Shown here: one piece after another, positions 50,011 to 60,594 of the stretch
How positions within the stretch are numbered: position 1 is the stretch's first letter
How the letters are laid out: every line of letters starts with the position of its first letter
Assembly: GCA_963603365.1 (NCBI GenBank)
Contig: CAVCMI010000006.1
Location: 1 to 64,000 of the forward strand
Source of the DNA: F23-D06 sp963603365
GTDB taxonomy: Bacteria > Bacteroidota > Bacteroidia > Bacteroidales > WCHB1-69
Reading direction: 5' to 3'
Length of the DNA: 64,000 nt
Translations under genes and position numbers: made by a program
The notes under the pieces: generated by a model
The model's input: the letters and a program-made list of their open reading frames with translations, nothing else
What the model was told of the DNA's origin: nothing
Databases searched by the model: none

Positions 50011-53000
50011 ATGAAAAAATTTACATTGTCAGCCCTCTGCCTGCTCTTTGTAGCAGCCACGGCTTGCGCCCAGGGCGTTTACCAGTTCCCGAACGCAGAT
50101 TTTGAAGAATGGACCTCTTATGACGACGGCAATGCCGTGCCCGAACTATGGCACACGTTTAATACAATGCAGTGCGACTTGTTGATAGGCTGCGCCACGG
50201 CCAAGCAAAATCACAGCAACCGTGTAACAAGAGACGGCGGCGGTTATGCCCTCCAGATCTACGCCAAAAGCGTTTGGGGCAACATTGCCAACGGCGCCAT
50301 GACTACGGGGCTAACAAGAGTAGGTTCTACAACTCCGTCCAGTAATGAAAACTACAATTACGACCCTACGGGCTACCGCTGGTCTTTTCACGGCCGCCCC
50401 GACTCCATCTCTTTTTATGCGCGCAGCAGCGGCGGCATCTCCGGCAACGCCCTCTTCAAGGTGTTCATACACGACGGCAACACCTTTCAAGATAAAGCAG
50501 ACGGCAGTTTGTCTGGGACATCATACGGCAGTATGATTTATGCTTTTCACCCCACCTCGTCGTGGGGGCGGTTTGTCAAGGAGGTTTCCTGGACAAACAC
50601 CACTGCTACGCCGCAGCTGATTTTAGGTTCTTTCTCCACGAATGAGGCGGCAGGAGCGGGTTCCAGCAGCGACAAACTCGATTTAGATGCGTTGCGCTGC
50701 ATCTACGACAAGGGTCTGGCCTCACTCACCATTGGCGGCGTGAGTCAGGAAGCCATGTTGGCCACGTTCAACAATGCGGAGTTTGCCACCCATGCGGGGC
50801 TTACGGGCAACCGCACCAACTCGGGCGCAGCTGTCGCCACCTGTACGCAGCTGGTATGCTACACCTCCGACAGCGACTTTCCGCAGGTGAGCGCCACCAA
50901 ACGCTCTCCGCTGGCCACCTCCATCACCGTAACACAGGCCACAATGAGCGACCCAAAAGCTACCATCACCGTCACCCATAACGACGGTTCAACCTTTTTA
51001 TATACCATATATTTCAGTGCCCATCGGCAACCTGCCACGCCGGTAATAACCACGGCGGGCAATGTGCATGCCTGCTGCGCCACGGATGCCCTCACGCTGT
51101 CGGTATCCAACCCCAGCAACAATGCCATCCAGTGGTACCGCTTCGGCGAGCCCATCACGGGCCAAACTTCCAACAGTCTCAACGTTTCCTTCGAAAGCCA
51201 GACTGCCGCCTCGCAGACTTACGAATATACCTGCAGGATCGACAGCAGCGGCTGCACCGCCACCTCGCAGGTCTATGCCGTGACGGTTGACTATGTGACG
51301 CCGCTCTCCAGCGCCACCGTTGCCCCCGCGAGCATCTGCGGCGCCGGCACGGTAACGTTTGCCGCCACTACTACCGCCAACCAGGTGGTAGTATGGAAAC
51401 ACAACGGCATAGTGGCAGACTCCGCCATGGTGAACGCCGGCAGTGCGCGCACTTTTACGCACACCTTCACGGAGAATGACGCCGCCGGCATTTACACATA
51501 CGAGTGCTATTCCAAGAATACTGCCGGATCCAACTGCCACAGCAGCGTCCGCAGCGTGGAGGTTACGCTGAATGAGATACCCGCCGCACCTGCGGTCTAT
51601 TCCGACTCGCGCTGCGGGGCAGGGGAAATCTCGCTGTGGGTTTCAACCTTAGACATGGGCGACTCTGACATCTTCAGATGGTACGACAGCCCGAGCGGCG
51701 GCTCACCGCTCGCCACCGCAAACAATGACGGCAGAACCTTTACAACGACGATAAGCCAGACCACCACATTCTATGTGGAACGCTACAATATGGCTACAGG
51801 CTGCGTGAGCGCCCGCACCGAGGTGGAGGCAAGAGTCATCACTTCTGTGCCTATGCCTACTGCCACGGTTACATCCGTGACGCTCTGCGGGCCTGACGCT
51901 TCAGTTGAACTGGAAGCCACGCCAGCGCCGCAAACATATATATTATGGTACGCCGATGCCGATGGGCAAGATGTGGTCTTTCAAGGTTCCGTCATGTCCG
52001 TGTATGGGTCAGACGAGCCCTCCGTGCGCACTTTCTATGCTGCCGGCCATCTTGAAGGATGTCCCAGCGAGCGTTTGGCCTTCACCGTCACCACCAATGC
52101 CGTGCCCGACTTTCCCGAGGTGGTTAATGTTGGCCGCTGCGGTGCCGGCGAGGTGACATTAGAGGCTAATGGCGCCGGCACAATCTATTGGTACGCCACC
52201 CGAGACACTGACGAGCCGATAGCCACGGGAGAGACTTTCACCACGACCATCTCGCAGACGCAAGCCTTCTTTGTGGCCGCACGTTCTGAGGCCGGCTGTT
52301 TTAGCGGACGTTCGGAAGTTTATGGCTTTGTGCAAGAACTCCCCCAGGCGCCGCTTACGACAGACCAGTCCTATTGCGGCGCGCAGACCGTCACGCTTGA
52401 TGCCAACAGCAACTATGAGCTTTCGTGGTTCAGCGATGAGGAGGGCACGCTGGCGTTGAACAGCACTGAGCAGGCCGTTTCATCCACCACCACATTCTAT
52501 GCTTTTGCCATCGACCCTCAGACCTCCTGCCGCAGCGTTGCCGCTCCGCTCACCGTGACCATCCATCCGGTGCCGGGCGTGCCCGCTACTGCCTCGCAAG
52601 TTTGTCTTGCCGGCGGCCGCATAACCCTGACGGCCGAGCCTGGAACGAACGCTACGGGCTGCTACTGGTACTTGCCCACACAAGGGACTGTGCAAGGCAC
52701 GACCTACACAACCCGCACAGTGGGCACCTACAGTGTATCTTCGTACAACGAGCATTGTGAGAGCGAATCGGTACAGGTTGTGGTGAACGCCACTCCGGAC
52801 GCTCCCGTTGCCTCAGGAGACGAGCGTTGCGGTGCCGGCACTGTCATGCTGAAAGTCCAAAACCCGTCCGATGCCGCTTCTTACCTCTGGTATGCCCAGG
52901 CCCAAGGCGGCGAGCCGCTCTATACAGACTCTGCTTTCACTGTTGCAAACCTGCAGACTACCACCACCTATTATGTGGCTGCTTTGGTCAACGGCTGCGA

Positions 53001-56000
53001 GAGTCCGCGCACGGCAGTTACCGCAACAGTCAATCCGCTCCCTGCCGCCCCTATGGTATCGGGAGATATGGAAGTATGTTACGGTCAAAGCACTATACTC
53101 ACGGCCACGTTGATCAACCCCTCTGCCACCCATTGCCAGTGGCTTGGCAGTCCCAATATGGTAACGAATACTTTAACCTTAGACAACATATATGAAGACA
53201 TTGTCGTCACCGTGGCTGCAGTTGACAACCTTACCTACTGCGAGAGCGAGGCCGTTACGGTGACTGTCACCATGAACCCCACTCCTGACGAGCCTATGGT
53301 ATATGACGATACGGTTTGTGCCGGCAGTCAGGTTGTGCTGCGTGCCGAACCCACGGAGCCGGAACACAGGGTGCGCTGGTATGCCAGCCGAAACGCCACG
53401 ACGGTGCTGGCAGAGGGCAACGAACTGCGCCCCGAAGGCTTGAACGTGGGAACAACCACATTCTATGCTTCTGAATACAACACGGCCACCGGCTGTGAGA
53501 GTGCGAGAGTGCCCGTCTACGCCGTAGTGAAGATAATGCCTGCACTGCCCGTCGTTGCCGACCTTTCCTATTGCGGCACGAGCGATGCCCAGCTCTCCAT
53601 TGCCGGCGCAAGCAACGATGCTCACAGATGGTATGCCGACGCGCAGGGCAACTCCTTGATAGCCGAGGGCAACAGTTGCACCATACGCAACGTCGCTGCA
53701 ACCACTGTCTTCTATGTGGCAGCCAATCATGGCGGATGCGAAACCGCGCGGGTGCCTGTTACCGTCACCATCAACGACATTCCTGCCACGCCCATCGCCC
53801 AAGGTGACACACTTTGCTCAGCCGGGCAGGCTCAATTGACGGCCGTGCCAGCCCAAGGAACGGTCTGTCGCTGGTATGACATAGACCTGATCAATGTAGG
53901 CAATAATGGCGACAGCCGCTCATATACCACAGAAAGCCTCGAAGAGGGAACCTATACCTATTACGTCACCTCCTACAACGAAGAAACGGGGTGCGAAAGC
54001 CAATCAGCAACTGTGAATGTACTCGTTGCCGCCCCGCTCTCTGCACCTTTCACCGAGGCGGACAGCATCTGCGGCGCCGGCACGCTGACACTGGGCGCAC
54101 GCCCGGGGAGCGACAATGTGGAATGCCGCTGGTACTTGAACGAACAACTGGTGCATACCGGAGACCACCTCGTCATTGAGAACGCTACGAACACCGCTAC
54201 TTACTTCGTTTGCCGGCACGACATGCAGAGCGGCTGCGAAAGCCAGAAGGTTGCCGTCACGGCCAAGGTGTTCCCCGTCTTCAACACCTCTTTCAGCGAA
54301 ACTGTCTGCGACCGCTATACGTGGGTCAACGACACCTATACCGAGTCGGGCGACTATACCAAGACTTTCTATACGGTGAACGGCTGCGACAGCGTAGTGA
54401 CGCTGCATTTGACCGTTAACAACAGCAAGACCTCCGAGTTTGATGCCGTGGCCTGCGACCGCTATATGTGGGGCAACGACACCTATACTGAGTCGGGCGA
54501 CTATACCAAGACTTTCCAGACCGTGAACGGCTGCGACAGCGTAGTGACGATGCACCTCACCGTCAACCGTTCGACAACCGCACAGCAAACCTTGACGCTC
54601 TGCAGCAACGAGTTGCCGGTTACTTACCACACTCTTGCCATTACGGAGGCCGGCATTTATGATGTGCATATCCAAAACCGGAACGGCTGTGACAGTCTCA
54701 TCCGTCTCACCGTCGTTGTCAACCCTCAGCCTGTCGCTCCTGTTGTGTCTGACGTGGCCAAGTGCGGAGCAGGGCAGAGCTTCACCCTCCGGGCTTCGGT
54801 AGGGGAGAACGGTACTGTATGCAGATGGTACAGCACGGCAGATTCGCGGCAGAGCGCGGCTGAAGGAGCCTCGCTGGAGTTGCGCAACGTGCAGCGCGAC
54901 ACCGTTGTCTATGTCAGCAGTTACAATGCCGTTACCGGCTGCGAGAGCGAACGTGTTCCCGCAAGGGCTGTCGTCAACGCCATTCCCGCCATGCCTGTTG
55001 CAGATAACCAGGAAATGTGCGGCGGCGGCACGTTTGCCTTTGAGGTTGCACCGGCTACGGAGACCAATGTCGTATTCCGTTGGTATCCGTCGCCAAATGC
55101 TGTCATGCCCATTGCCGGCGCAGGCATCACCTATGCCCCCGAAGTGTTCCAGACCACCTCATACTACGTGGAAAGCTACAGCACCGAAACGCAGTGCAAG
55201 AGCGACCGCCAGGAGGTGGTGGCCATGGTACGTGACATCCCCGCTGCGCCTTCCTTTGAACCTTACGAGTTCTGCGGTCAGGGTTCCGTAGCCCTCAACC
55301 GTCCCGAATCCGGCAACTACCGCTGGTATGCCACCGCCGACGCGGCAGAACCCCTCGCCGGCATGGAACTGAACACCATCGGCCCCGTCAGCGAAAGCGT
55401 CACCTACTACCTCAGCACCTACATCGACTATCAAAGCATTGTCTGCGAAAGCACGCAACGCGGCGCACTTCAGATAAACGTATATCCCGCATATCAACCA
55501 AGAACCCTCTATGACACCGTCTGCCAAGGCGTGGCATACAGCAACTACGGGTACAGCAACCTTTATGAGCAGAGCGGCGACTATACCGTTACCTTAAACC
55601 GCATATCCTCACACGGCTGCGACAGCCTCGTCACACTGCAGTTGCGGGTCAACCCTGCACAGGAAAGCCGCTTTGCCGAAACCGTTTGCGACAGCTATGT
55701 TTGGAACGGACAGACCTATACCCAAACCGGCATCTACCAACAGACCCTCCGTACCGTCAATGGTTGTGACAGCGTAGTGACGTTGCATTTGACCGTCAAC
55801 AACAGCAAGGCCTCCGAGTTTGATGCCGTGGCCTGCGACCGCTATACGTGGGGCAACAACACCTATACGGAGACGGGCGACTATACCAAGACTTTCTATA
55901 CCGTGAACGGCTGCGACAGCGTAGTGACGCTGCATCTCATCGTCAACAACAGCAAGGCCTCCGAGTTTGATGCCGTGGCCTGCGACCAATACATTTGGCA

Positions 56001-59000
56001 GAACGACACCTATACGGAGACGGGCGACTACACCAAGACTTTCCGTACCGTCAATGGCTGCGACAGCGTAGTGACGCTGCATTTGACCGTCAACCATCCT
56101 GTGACGGAGCAGCTGCAGGCCACCATCTGTTTAGGCGAGACTTACCGGCAGAACGGCTTTTACGTTGCCCCGACGGCAGCCGGAACAATTGTGGAGCGCC
56201 GCCAGCTTTCGTCTCTCGTAACGGGCTGCGACAGCACCGCCGTGCTCACCTTGACGGTCAATCCCTCCTACAACGAGAACATCTCGCTGACCATCTGCAA
56301 CAACGCATTGCCTTACACTTGGCGCGACACCTTGTTTGAAGACAATACCGTGTCGGGCACATATACCTTCAAGCGCCAGACCGTCAACGGCTGCGACAGC
56401 ATTGTCAGACTCTCTCTCTCCATCAGCCATGAGTACCGCGAAACCATCGATGCTCACATTTGCAGCGGAACTGTCTATGACGCCAACGGCTTCCAAGAGT
56501 CGGAAACAGGCACATACCAGCAACAACTCACGGCCGTCAACGGCTGCGACAGTGTTGTAGTGCTCAACCTTACTGTCCACGAGCCCGTTGTCACCACATT
56601 AAACGCCACAGTCTGCCAGAGCGAACGTTACACCGGAAACGGCTTTGATGTCCTGATCGGCGAGGCGGGCACAACACAGCACGAGCGCAACCTCCGTACC
56701 GTCAACGGCTGTGACAGTACCGTAATACTCACGCTTACCGTTCACCCGACCTACAGTTTCGCCGAGACTGCCGAGACCTGCGACAATGTCCCATACGTAT
56801 GGCGAGGACACAGCAACGTCACCATCCCGACAGTTGCCGGCAAGTATACGCTCTACGACAGACTGACCACGGAAAACGGCTGCGACAGCATCTACAAGTT
56901 GACCCTCACTGTCCATCCGACCTACAGTTTCGCCGAGACTGCCGAGACCTGTGACAATGTCCCATACGTATGGCGAGGACACAGCAACGTCACCATCCCG
57001 ACAGTTGCCGGCACGTATACGCTCTACGACAGGCTGACCGCGGCGAGCGGCTGCGACAGCATCCACAAGTTGACCCTCACCGTCCATCCGACCTACATTT
57101 TTGCAGAGACTGCCGAGACTTGCGACAACGAGCCCTACGTATGGCAAGGACACAGCAACGTCACCATCCCGACAGTTGCCGGCACTTATACGATCTACGA
57201 CAGGCTGACCGCGGCGAGCGGCTGCGACAGCATCCACAAGTTGACCCTCACCGTCCATCCGACCTACATTTTTGCAGAGACTGCCGAGACTTGCGACAAC
57301 GAGCCCTACGTATGGCAAGGACACAGCAACGTCACCATCCCGACAGTTGCCGGCACTTATACGATCTACGACAGGCTGACCGCGGCGAGCGGCTGCGACA
57401 GCATCCACAAGTTGACCTTGACCGTGAAGCCGGTGAAATACAAGGATGTTTATGCCGAAATCTGTCATGGTGACATCTACACTTTCAACGGAAGGATATA
57501 TGACGAAACCGGCGACTACAGCGCGACGCTCACCTCTTCTGCAATGTGCGACTCCGTAGTGACGCTGCACCTGACCGTCAATCCCGTCTATCACATTGAC
57601 ACGGCCATCTACATCTGTCAGGGGGCGTTGCCGTACGCATTCGACAACGACCACATATTCACGCAAGCCGGCAACTACACCGTCTCTCTGACCTCGCAAA
57701 GCGGATGCGACAGCGTTTATAGCATCGAACTGTTTGTTACCCCTTATGCACGCCTTGCCGAAAGGGCAACGGTGTGTTCTGATGAACTGCCGTATTTGTT
57801 CAAGGGGCAAAGTTACACGCAGTCGGGGGTTTACGAAATTACCGAGGTGCAAGACAACGGCTGCAACGTGATCACCACTTTGACCCTCACGGTCAATCCG
57901 TCGTACAAACAATACGACACGGTTACCGTTTGCCAGAACAGGATGCCGTACCTTTACGATGCCAACCGCCTCTTGAGCCGTGCCGGCAACGACACGATTC
58001 ACTACCGCACCGTAAAGGGTTGCGACAGCACCGTGATTGTGACTTTGTTTGTGCAGTCCAATCCGGTCTCTTCAGACACACGCTATGTCTGCGAGAACGA
58101 ACTCCCGTTGCAGTACGGCGACAGTACCATCTCCGAAGCCGGCAGGTATGAAGTCGTTTTCCGCCGTGCGGATGCTTGCGACAGCATCGTCACGCTTAAT
58201 GTAGCAGTATATCCGACATACAATGCCACGGAGAGCCTTGTCCTATGCCGGAGCGAGCTGCCTTATGCTTGGCGCGACACCACCTTCATGGAGGGCACAA
58301 GCAGCGGCAACTATGTGTTCCGCCGCACCAGCGTCAACGGCTGCGACAGCATCACCACGCTGGCCTTGACGGTGAACAGCACTTACCGCATAGAGGAGAC
58401 TGTTGAGGTTTGCGAGGGCGAGCCTTTTGTGTGGCAGGGGCATGCCGGCGTGAACATTCCAGCCACCCCAGGCACATATACGCTTTATGACAATCTGACC
58501 ACTGCCGGCGGATGCGACAGCGTTCACGTGTTGAACTTCACCGTTAACCGCGCTTACCATTTCGAGGATACCGCCACCGCGCGCGAAGACAGGCCGTTTG
58601 TTTGGCAGGGACATGCCGGCGTGACCATCCCGACCGTTGAAGGCACTCACGTCGTCTATGACAGGCTGCAGACCGCCGAGGGTTGCGACAGCGTCTATAA
58701 ACTCACCCTTACCGTCTTCAGAACGTTCTACCACGAGAGCAGCGTTTCCGTCTGCGAGAACGAACCTTATGTTTGGGAAGGCCATAGCCGCATACAGATT
58801 CCGACCGCCCCGGGCACCTATGTCCTTTATGACAGCCTGCTCACCCGCGACGGCATGGACAGTGTCTATAAACTCACGCTGACCGTCAATCCCGTCTACT
58901 ATGCTGAAATGTCTGATGCAGTCTGCAACAACGAGCCGTACATCTGGCAAGGCCACAGCAATGTGAGAATACCGGAACTCCCGGGCAATTACACCCTTTA

Positions 59001-60594
59001 CGACAGTCTGACCACCGCCAGCGGCTGCGACAGCGTGTTCTGTCTCAAGCTTACGGTGTCGCCGGCATACCTTATAAGTGAGAATGTAACCGTCTGTTCC
59101 GTCGAAACACCCTATCTGTGGCACGGAAAGTCTTTGGTTGCCACGGGTGTCTATTACGACAGCTTGACCGCCGCCGGAGGCTGCGACAGCGTTTATGTGC
59201 TCCGTCTCACCGTCAACCCATCCAACACCTACCGCAGCAGCGACATCGAACTTTGTCAGGGTGAAACGGCCACTTGGCGCGGCCGCACGCTTTCTGAAAG
59301 CGGCACATATACTGACACGGTGAGCAACATCTATGGCTGTTTTGATTACTACACGGTGAATGTGCTGGTGCATTCCCCATATCACATCGCAACGGCTGAC
59401 ACGGTGTGCAGCAGTGAGCTGCCTTACGTATGGCATAACTATACGATGAACGAGAGCGGAACCCGCACGGTGAACCTGCAGACGGCCGACGGCTGCGACA
59501 GCATCCTCACCTTCACGCTTACAGTGCTGCCGTCGTACAGCTACACCGAAAACATCACCGTGTGCGCTACCGAAACACCTGTCGTATGGCACGGCAGAAG
59601 CTTCTCCGCTTCGGGCACTTTCTATGACAGCCTGGCTACGGTGAACGGCTGCGACAGTGTCTATCGCCTTAACCTTGTGGTCAATCCGAACGTTTCGCAG
59701 GCAGACACGGCCGTGGTGTGCGACACCCAGCTGCCTTACGTGTGGCGCGGACGCCAGCTGATGGCCTCGGGTGTATATATCGACACGGTGCCCAACAACT
59801 ATGGATGCACAGACCGTTATATGCTGAACCTTACGGTGAACCGGAGTGCTGTGACCACCATTATGGATACCATTTGCCAAGGCGACCGCTACCAGCAGAA
59901 CGGCTTCGATACGCTGCCGACCCAGTACGGGATGATATATTTGCAGCAGCGCCTGCAGTCGGCACAAGGCTGTGACAGCACCGTTAACATAGTCTTGACC
60001 GTGAACAGAAACTATGAAATTCCCACGGTGGCTGCCACTTGCGACAATGTGCCTTACGAATGGCGCGGCAGGCATTATGAACAGGCCGGCACCTACTACG
60101 ACACGTTGCAGGCTTCTACGGGTTGCGACAGCGTCTTCGTGCTTATGCTGACACTCAATCCTACCTATGAGGTGTTGGTCGAGGACTCCGCATTGCGTGA
60201 ACATGCCTATACCAACTACGGACTTGACTTTACGCCGATGGAAGAGGGCGACTTCGTGTACACCATTCAGTATTACACCGTTGACGGTTGCGACAGCATT
60301 GTCAAGCTCACACTCCATGTGGCTTTCAACTATGGCATTGACGATTTGGACGAGACGGTGCAGTTCAGCATCTACCCGAACCCGGCTACGACAAATGTCC
60401 ACATTGAAGGCAGGTTTATGGAAGAGATTTACCTCTATGACATGAACGGAAAACTGGTGGCCGCCAAACGCGCCGACAGTGATACGAACACCGGGATCTA
60501 TGTCGGGAACCTTCCTGCCGGCTACTACATGCTGCGCATCAGGCTGACAGACGGCAGCACCATTGACAAGAAAGTCATAGTGCGGACCCGATAG
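50011..60594 (+). CDS. Giant repeat-rich T9SS type A surface protein
   Basis: This 3527-residue protein has a signal peptide (1-20, ending TACA), a PCMD-like domain (about 21-335), 13 Ig-like modules of ~83 residues (about 340-1425; each with a CGAG-type Cys and a later TGCES-type Cys), three ~50-residue repeats (about 1427-1572), three more Ig-like modules (to about 1830) and about 30 further repeats (1830-3437). The repeats read Cys ... YxWxG ... GxY ... GCDSVVxLxLTV. The end (about 3445-3527; FSIYPNPATTNVHIEGRF, PAGYYMLRI) is a type A T9SS sorting domain. A surface adhesin or fibre is likely; the ligand is unknown. Its 355-residue paralogue lies immediately upstream. A terminator follows. 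Confidence 0.9.
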   Translation: MKKFTLSALCLLFVAATACAQGVYQFPNADFEEWTSYDDGNAVPELWHTFNTMQCDLLIGCATAKQNHSNRVTRDGGGYALQIYAKSVWGNIANGAMTTGLTRVGSTTPSSNENYNYDPTGYRWSFHGRPDSISFYARSSGGISGNALFKVFIHDGNTFQDKADGSLSGTSYGSMIYAFHPTSSWGRFVKEVSWTNTTATPQLILGSFSTNEAAGAGSSSDKLDLDALRCIYDKGLASLTIGGVSQEAMLATFNNAEFATHAGLTGNRTNSGAAVATCTQLVCYTSDSDFPQVSATKRSPLATSITVTQATMSDPKATITVTHNDGSTFLYTIYFSAHRQPATPVITTAGNVHACCATDALTLSVSNPSNNAIQWYRFGEPITGQTSNSLNVSFESQTAASQTYEYTCRIDSSGCTATSQVYAVTVDYVTPLSSATVAPASICGAGTVTFAATTTANQVVVWKHNGIVADSAMVNAGSARTFTHTFTENDAAGIYTYECYSKNTAGSNCHSSVRSVEVTLNEIPAAPAVYSDSRCGAGEISLWVSTLDMGDSDIFRWYDSPSGGSPLATANNDGRTFTTTISQTTTFYVERYNMATGCVSARTEVEARVITSVPMPTATVTSVTLCGPDASVELEATPAPQTYILWYADADGQDVVFQGSVMSVYGSDEPSVRTFYAAGHLEGCPSERLAFTVTTNAVPDFPEVVNVGRCGAGEVTLEANGAGTIYWYATRDTDEPIATGETFTTTISQTQAFFVAARSEAGCFSGRSEVYGFVQELPQAPLTTDQSYCGAQTVTLDANSNYELSWFSDEEGTLALNSTEQAVSSTTTFYAFAIDPQTSCRSVAAPLTVTIHPVPGVPATASQVCLAGGRITLTAEPGTNATGCYWYLPTQGTVQGTTYTTRTVGTYSVSSYNEHCESESVQVVVNATPDAPVASGDERCGAGTVMLKVQNPSDAASYLWYAQAQGGEPLYTDSAFTVANLQTTTTYYVAALVNGCESPRTAVTATVNPLPAAPMVSGDMEVCYGQSTILTATLINPSATHCQWLGSPNMVTNTLTLDNIYEDIVVTVAAVDNLTYCESEAVTVTVTMNPTPDEPMVYDDTVCAGSQVVLRAEPTEPEHRVRWYASRNATTVLAEGNELRPEGLNVGTTTFYASEYNTATGCESARVPVYAVVKIMPALPVVADLSYCGTSDAQLSIAGASNDAHRWYADAQGNSLIAEGNSCTIRNVAATTVFYVAANHGGCETARVPVTVTINDIPATPIAQGDTLCSAGQAQLTAVPAQGTVCRWYDIDLINVGNNGDSRSYTTESLEEGTYTYYVTSYNEETGCESQSATVNVLVAAPLSAPFTEADSICGAGTLTLGARPGSDNVECRWYLNEQLVHTGDHLVIENATNTATYFVCRHDMQSGCESQKVAVTAKVFPVFNTSFSETVCDRYTWVNDTYTESGDYTKTFYTVNGCDSVVTLHLTVNNSKTSEFDAVACDRYMWGNDTYTESGDYTKTFQTVNGCDSVVTMHLTVNRSTTAQQTLTLCSNELPVTYHTLAITEAGIYDVHIQNRNGCDSLIRLTVVVNPQPVAPVVSDVAKCGAGQSFTLRASVGENGTVCRWYSTADSRQSAAEGASLELRNVQRDTVVYVSSYNAVTGCESERVPARAVVNAIPAMPVADNQEMCGGGTFAFEVAPATETNVVFRWYPSPNAVMPIAGAGITYAPEVFQTTSYYVESYSTETQCKSDRQEVVAMVRDIPAAPSFEPYEFCGQGSVALNRPESGNYRWYATADAAEPLAGMELNTIGPVSESVTYYLSTYIDYQSIVCESTQRGALQINVYPAYQPRTLYDTVCQGVAYSNYGYSNLYEQSGDYTVTLNRISSHGCDSLVTLQLRVNPAQESRFAETVCDSYVWNGQTYTQTGIYQQTLRTVNGCDSVVTLHLTVNNSKASEFDAVACDRYTWGNNTYTETGDYTKTFYTVNGCDSVVTLHLIVNNSKASEFDAVACDQYIWQNDTYTETGDYTKTFRTVNGCDSVVTLHLTVNHPVTEQLQATICLGETYRQNGFYVAPTAAGTIVERRQLSSLVTGCDSTAVLTLTVNPSYNENISLTICNNALPYTWRDTLFEDNTVSGTYTFKRQTVNGCDSIVRLSLSISHEYRETIDAHICSGTVYDANGFQESETGTYQQQLTAVNGCDSVVVLNLTVHEPVVTTLNATVCQSERYTGNGFDVLIGEAGTTQHERNLRTVNGCDSTVILTLTVHPTYSFAETAETCDNVPYVWRGHSNVTIPTVAGKYTLYDRLTTENGCDSIYKLTLTVHPTYSFAETAETCDNVPYVWRGHSNVTIPTVAGTYTLYDRLTAASGCDSIHKLTLTVHPTYIFAETAETCDNEPYVWQGHSNVTIPTVAGTYTIYDRLTAASGCDSIHKLTLTVHPTYIFAETAETCDNEPYVWQGHSNVTIPTVAGTYTIYDRLTAASGCDSIHKLTLTVKPVKYKDVYAEICHGDIYTFNGRIYDETGDYSATLTSSAMCDSVVTLHLTVNPVYHIDTAIYICQGALPYAFDNDHIFTQAGNYTVSLTSQSGCDSVYSIELFVTPYARLAERATVCSDELPYLFKGQSYTQSGVYEITEVQDNGCNVITTLTLTVNPSYKQYDTVTVCQNRMPYLYDANRLLSRAGNDTIHYRTVKGCDSTVIVTLFVQSNPVSSDTRYVCENELPLQYGDSTISEAGRYEVVFRRADACDSIVTLNVAVYPTYNATESLVLCRSELPYAWRDTTFMEGTSSGNYVFRRTSVNGCDSITTLALTVNSTYRIEETVEVCEGEPFVWQGHAGVNIPATPGTYTLYDNLTTAGGCDSVHVLNFTVNRAYHFEDTATAREDRPFVWQGHAGVTIPTVEGTHVVYDRLQTAEGCDSVYKLTLTVFRTFYHESSVSVCENEPYVWEGHSRIQIPTAPGTYVLYDSLLTRDGMDSVYKLTLTVNPVYYAEMSDAVCNNEPYIWQGHSNVRIPELPGNYTLYDSLTTASGCDSVFCLKLTVSPAYLISENVTVCSVETPYLWHGKSLVATGVYYDSLTAAGGCDSVYVLRLTVNPSNTYRSSDIELCQGETATWRGRTLSESGTYTDTVSNIYGCFDYYTVNVLVHSPYHIATADTVCSSELPYVWHNYTMNESGTRTVNLQTADGCDSILTFTLTVLPSYSYTENITVCATETPVVWHGRSFSASGTFYDSLATVNGCDSVYRLNLVVNPNVSQADTAVVCDTQLPYVWRGRQLMASGVYIDTVPNNYGCTDRYMLNLTVNRSAVTTIMDTICQGDRYQQNGFDTLPTQYGMIYLQQRLQSAQGCDSTVNIVLTVNRNYEIPTVAATCDNVPYEWRGRHYEQAGTYYDTLQASTGCDSVFVLMLTLNPTYEVLVEDSALREHAYTNYGLDFTPMEEGDFVYTIQYYTVDGCDSIVKLTLHVAFNYGIDDLDETVQFSIYPNPATTNVHIEGRFMEEIYLYDMNGKLVAAKRADSDTNTGIYVGNLPAGYYMLRIRLTDGSTIDKKVIVRTR
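55801..56094 (+). repeat. 147-base direct repeats in the giant gene
   Basis: Two copies of a 147-base unit (49 residues, beginning NNSKASEFDAVACD) start near 55801 and 55948 and are close to identical in DNA. A third copy is found far upstream at about 54421, in the first repeat block. The two blocks are separated by Ig-like modules, so the repeats either spread by recombination or the Ig modules were inserted. Confidence 0.8.
56743..57426 (+). repeat. Four tandem 171-base repeats in the giant gene
   Basis: Units of exactly 171 bases (57 residues) start at 56743, 56914, 57085 and 57256. The third and fourth are almost identical in DNA and the first two are very close, whereas other repeats in the gene share only protein-level similarity. 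The unit encodes ETCDNxPYVWxGHSNVTIP and a GCDSIHKLTLTV end. The array keeps the reading frame, so copies can be gained or lost without breaking the protein. Confidence 0.92.

Noticed and set aside
56743..57426. CRISPR-like or non-coding tandem array
   Set aside because: The 171-base units keep frame and encode the same folded repeat seen through the rest of the protein; there are no variable spacers.
56599..58002. 467-codon antisense frame with apparent internal repeats
   Set aside because: Its repeats are the mirror of the 171-base tandem array on the sense strand; no independent coding evidence.
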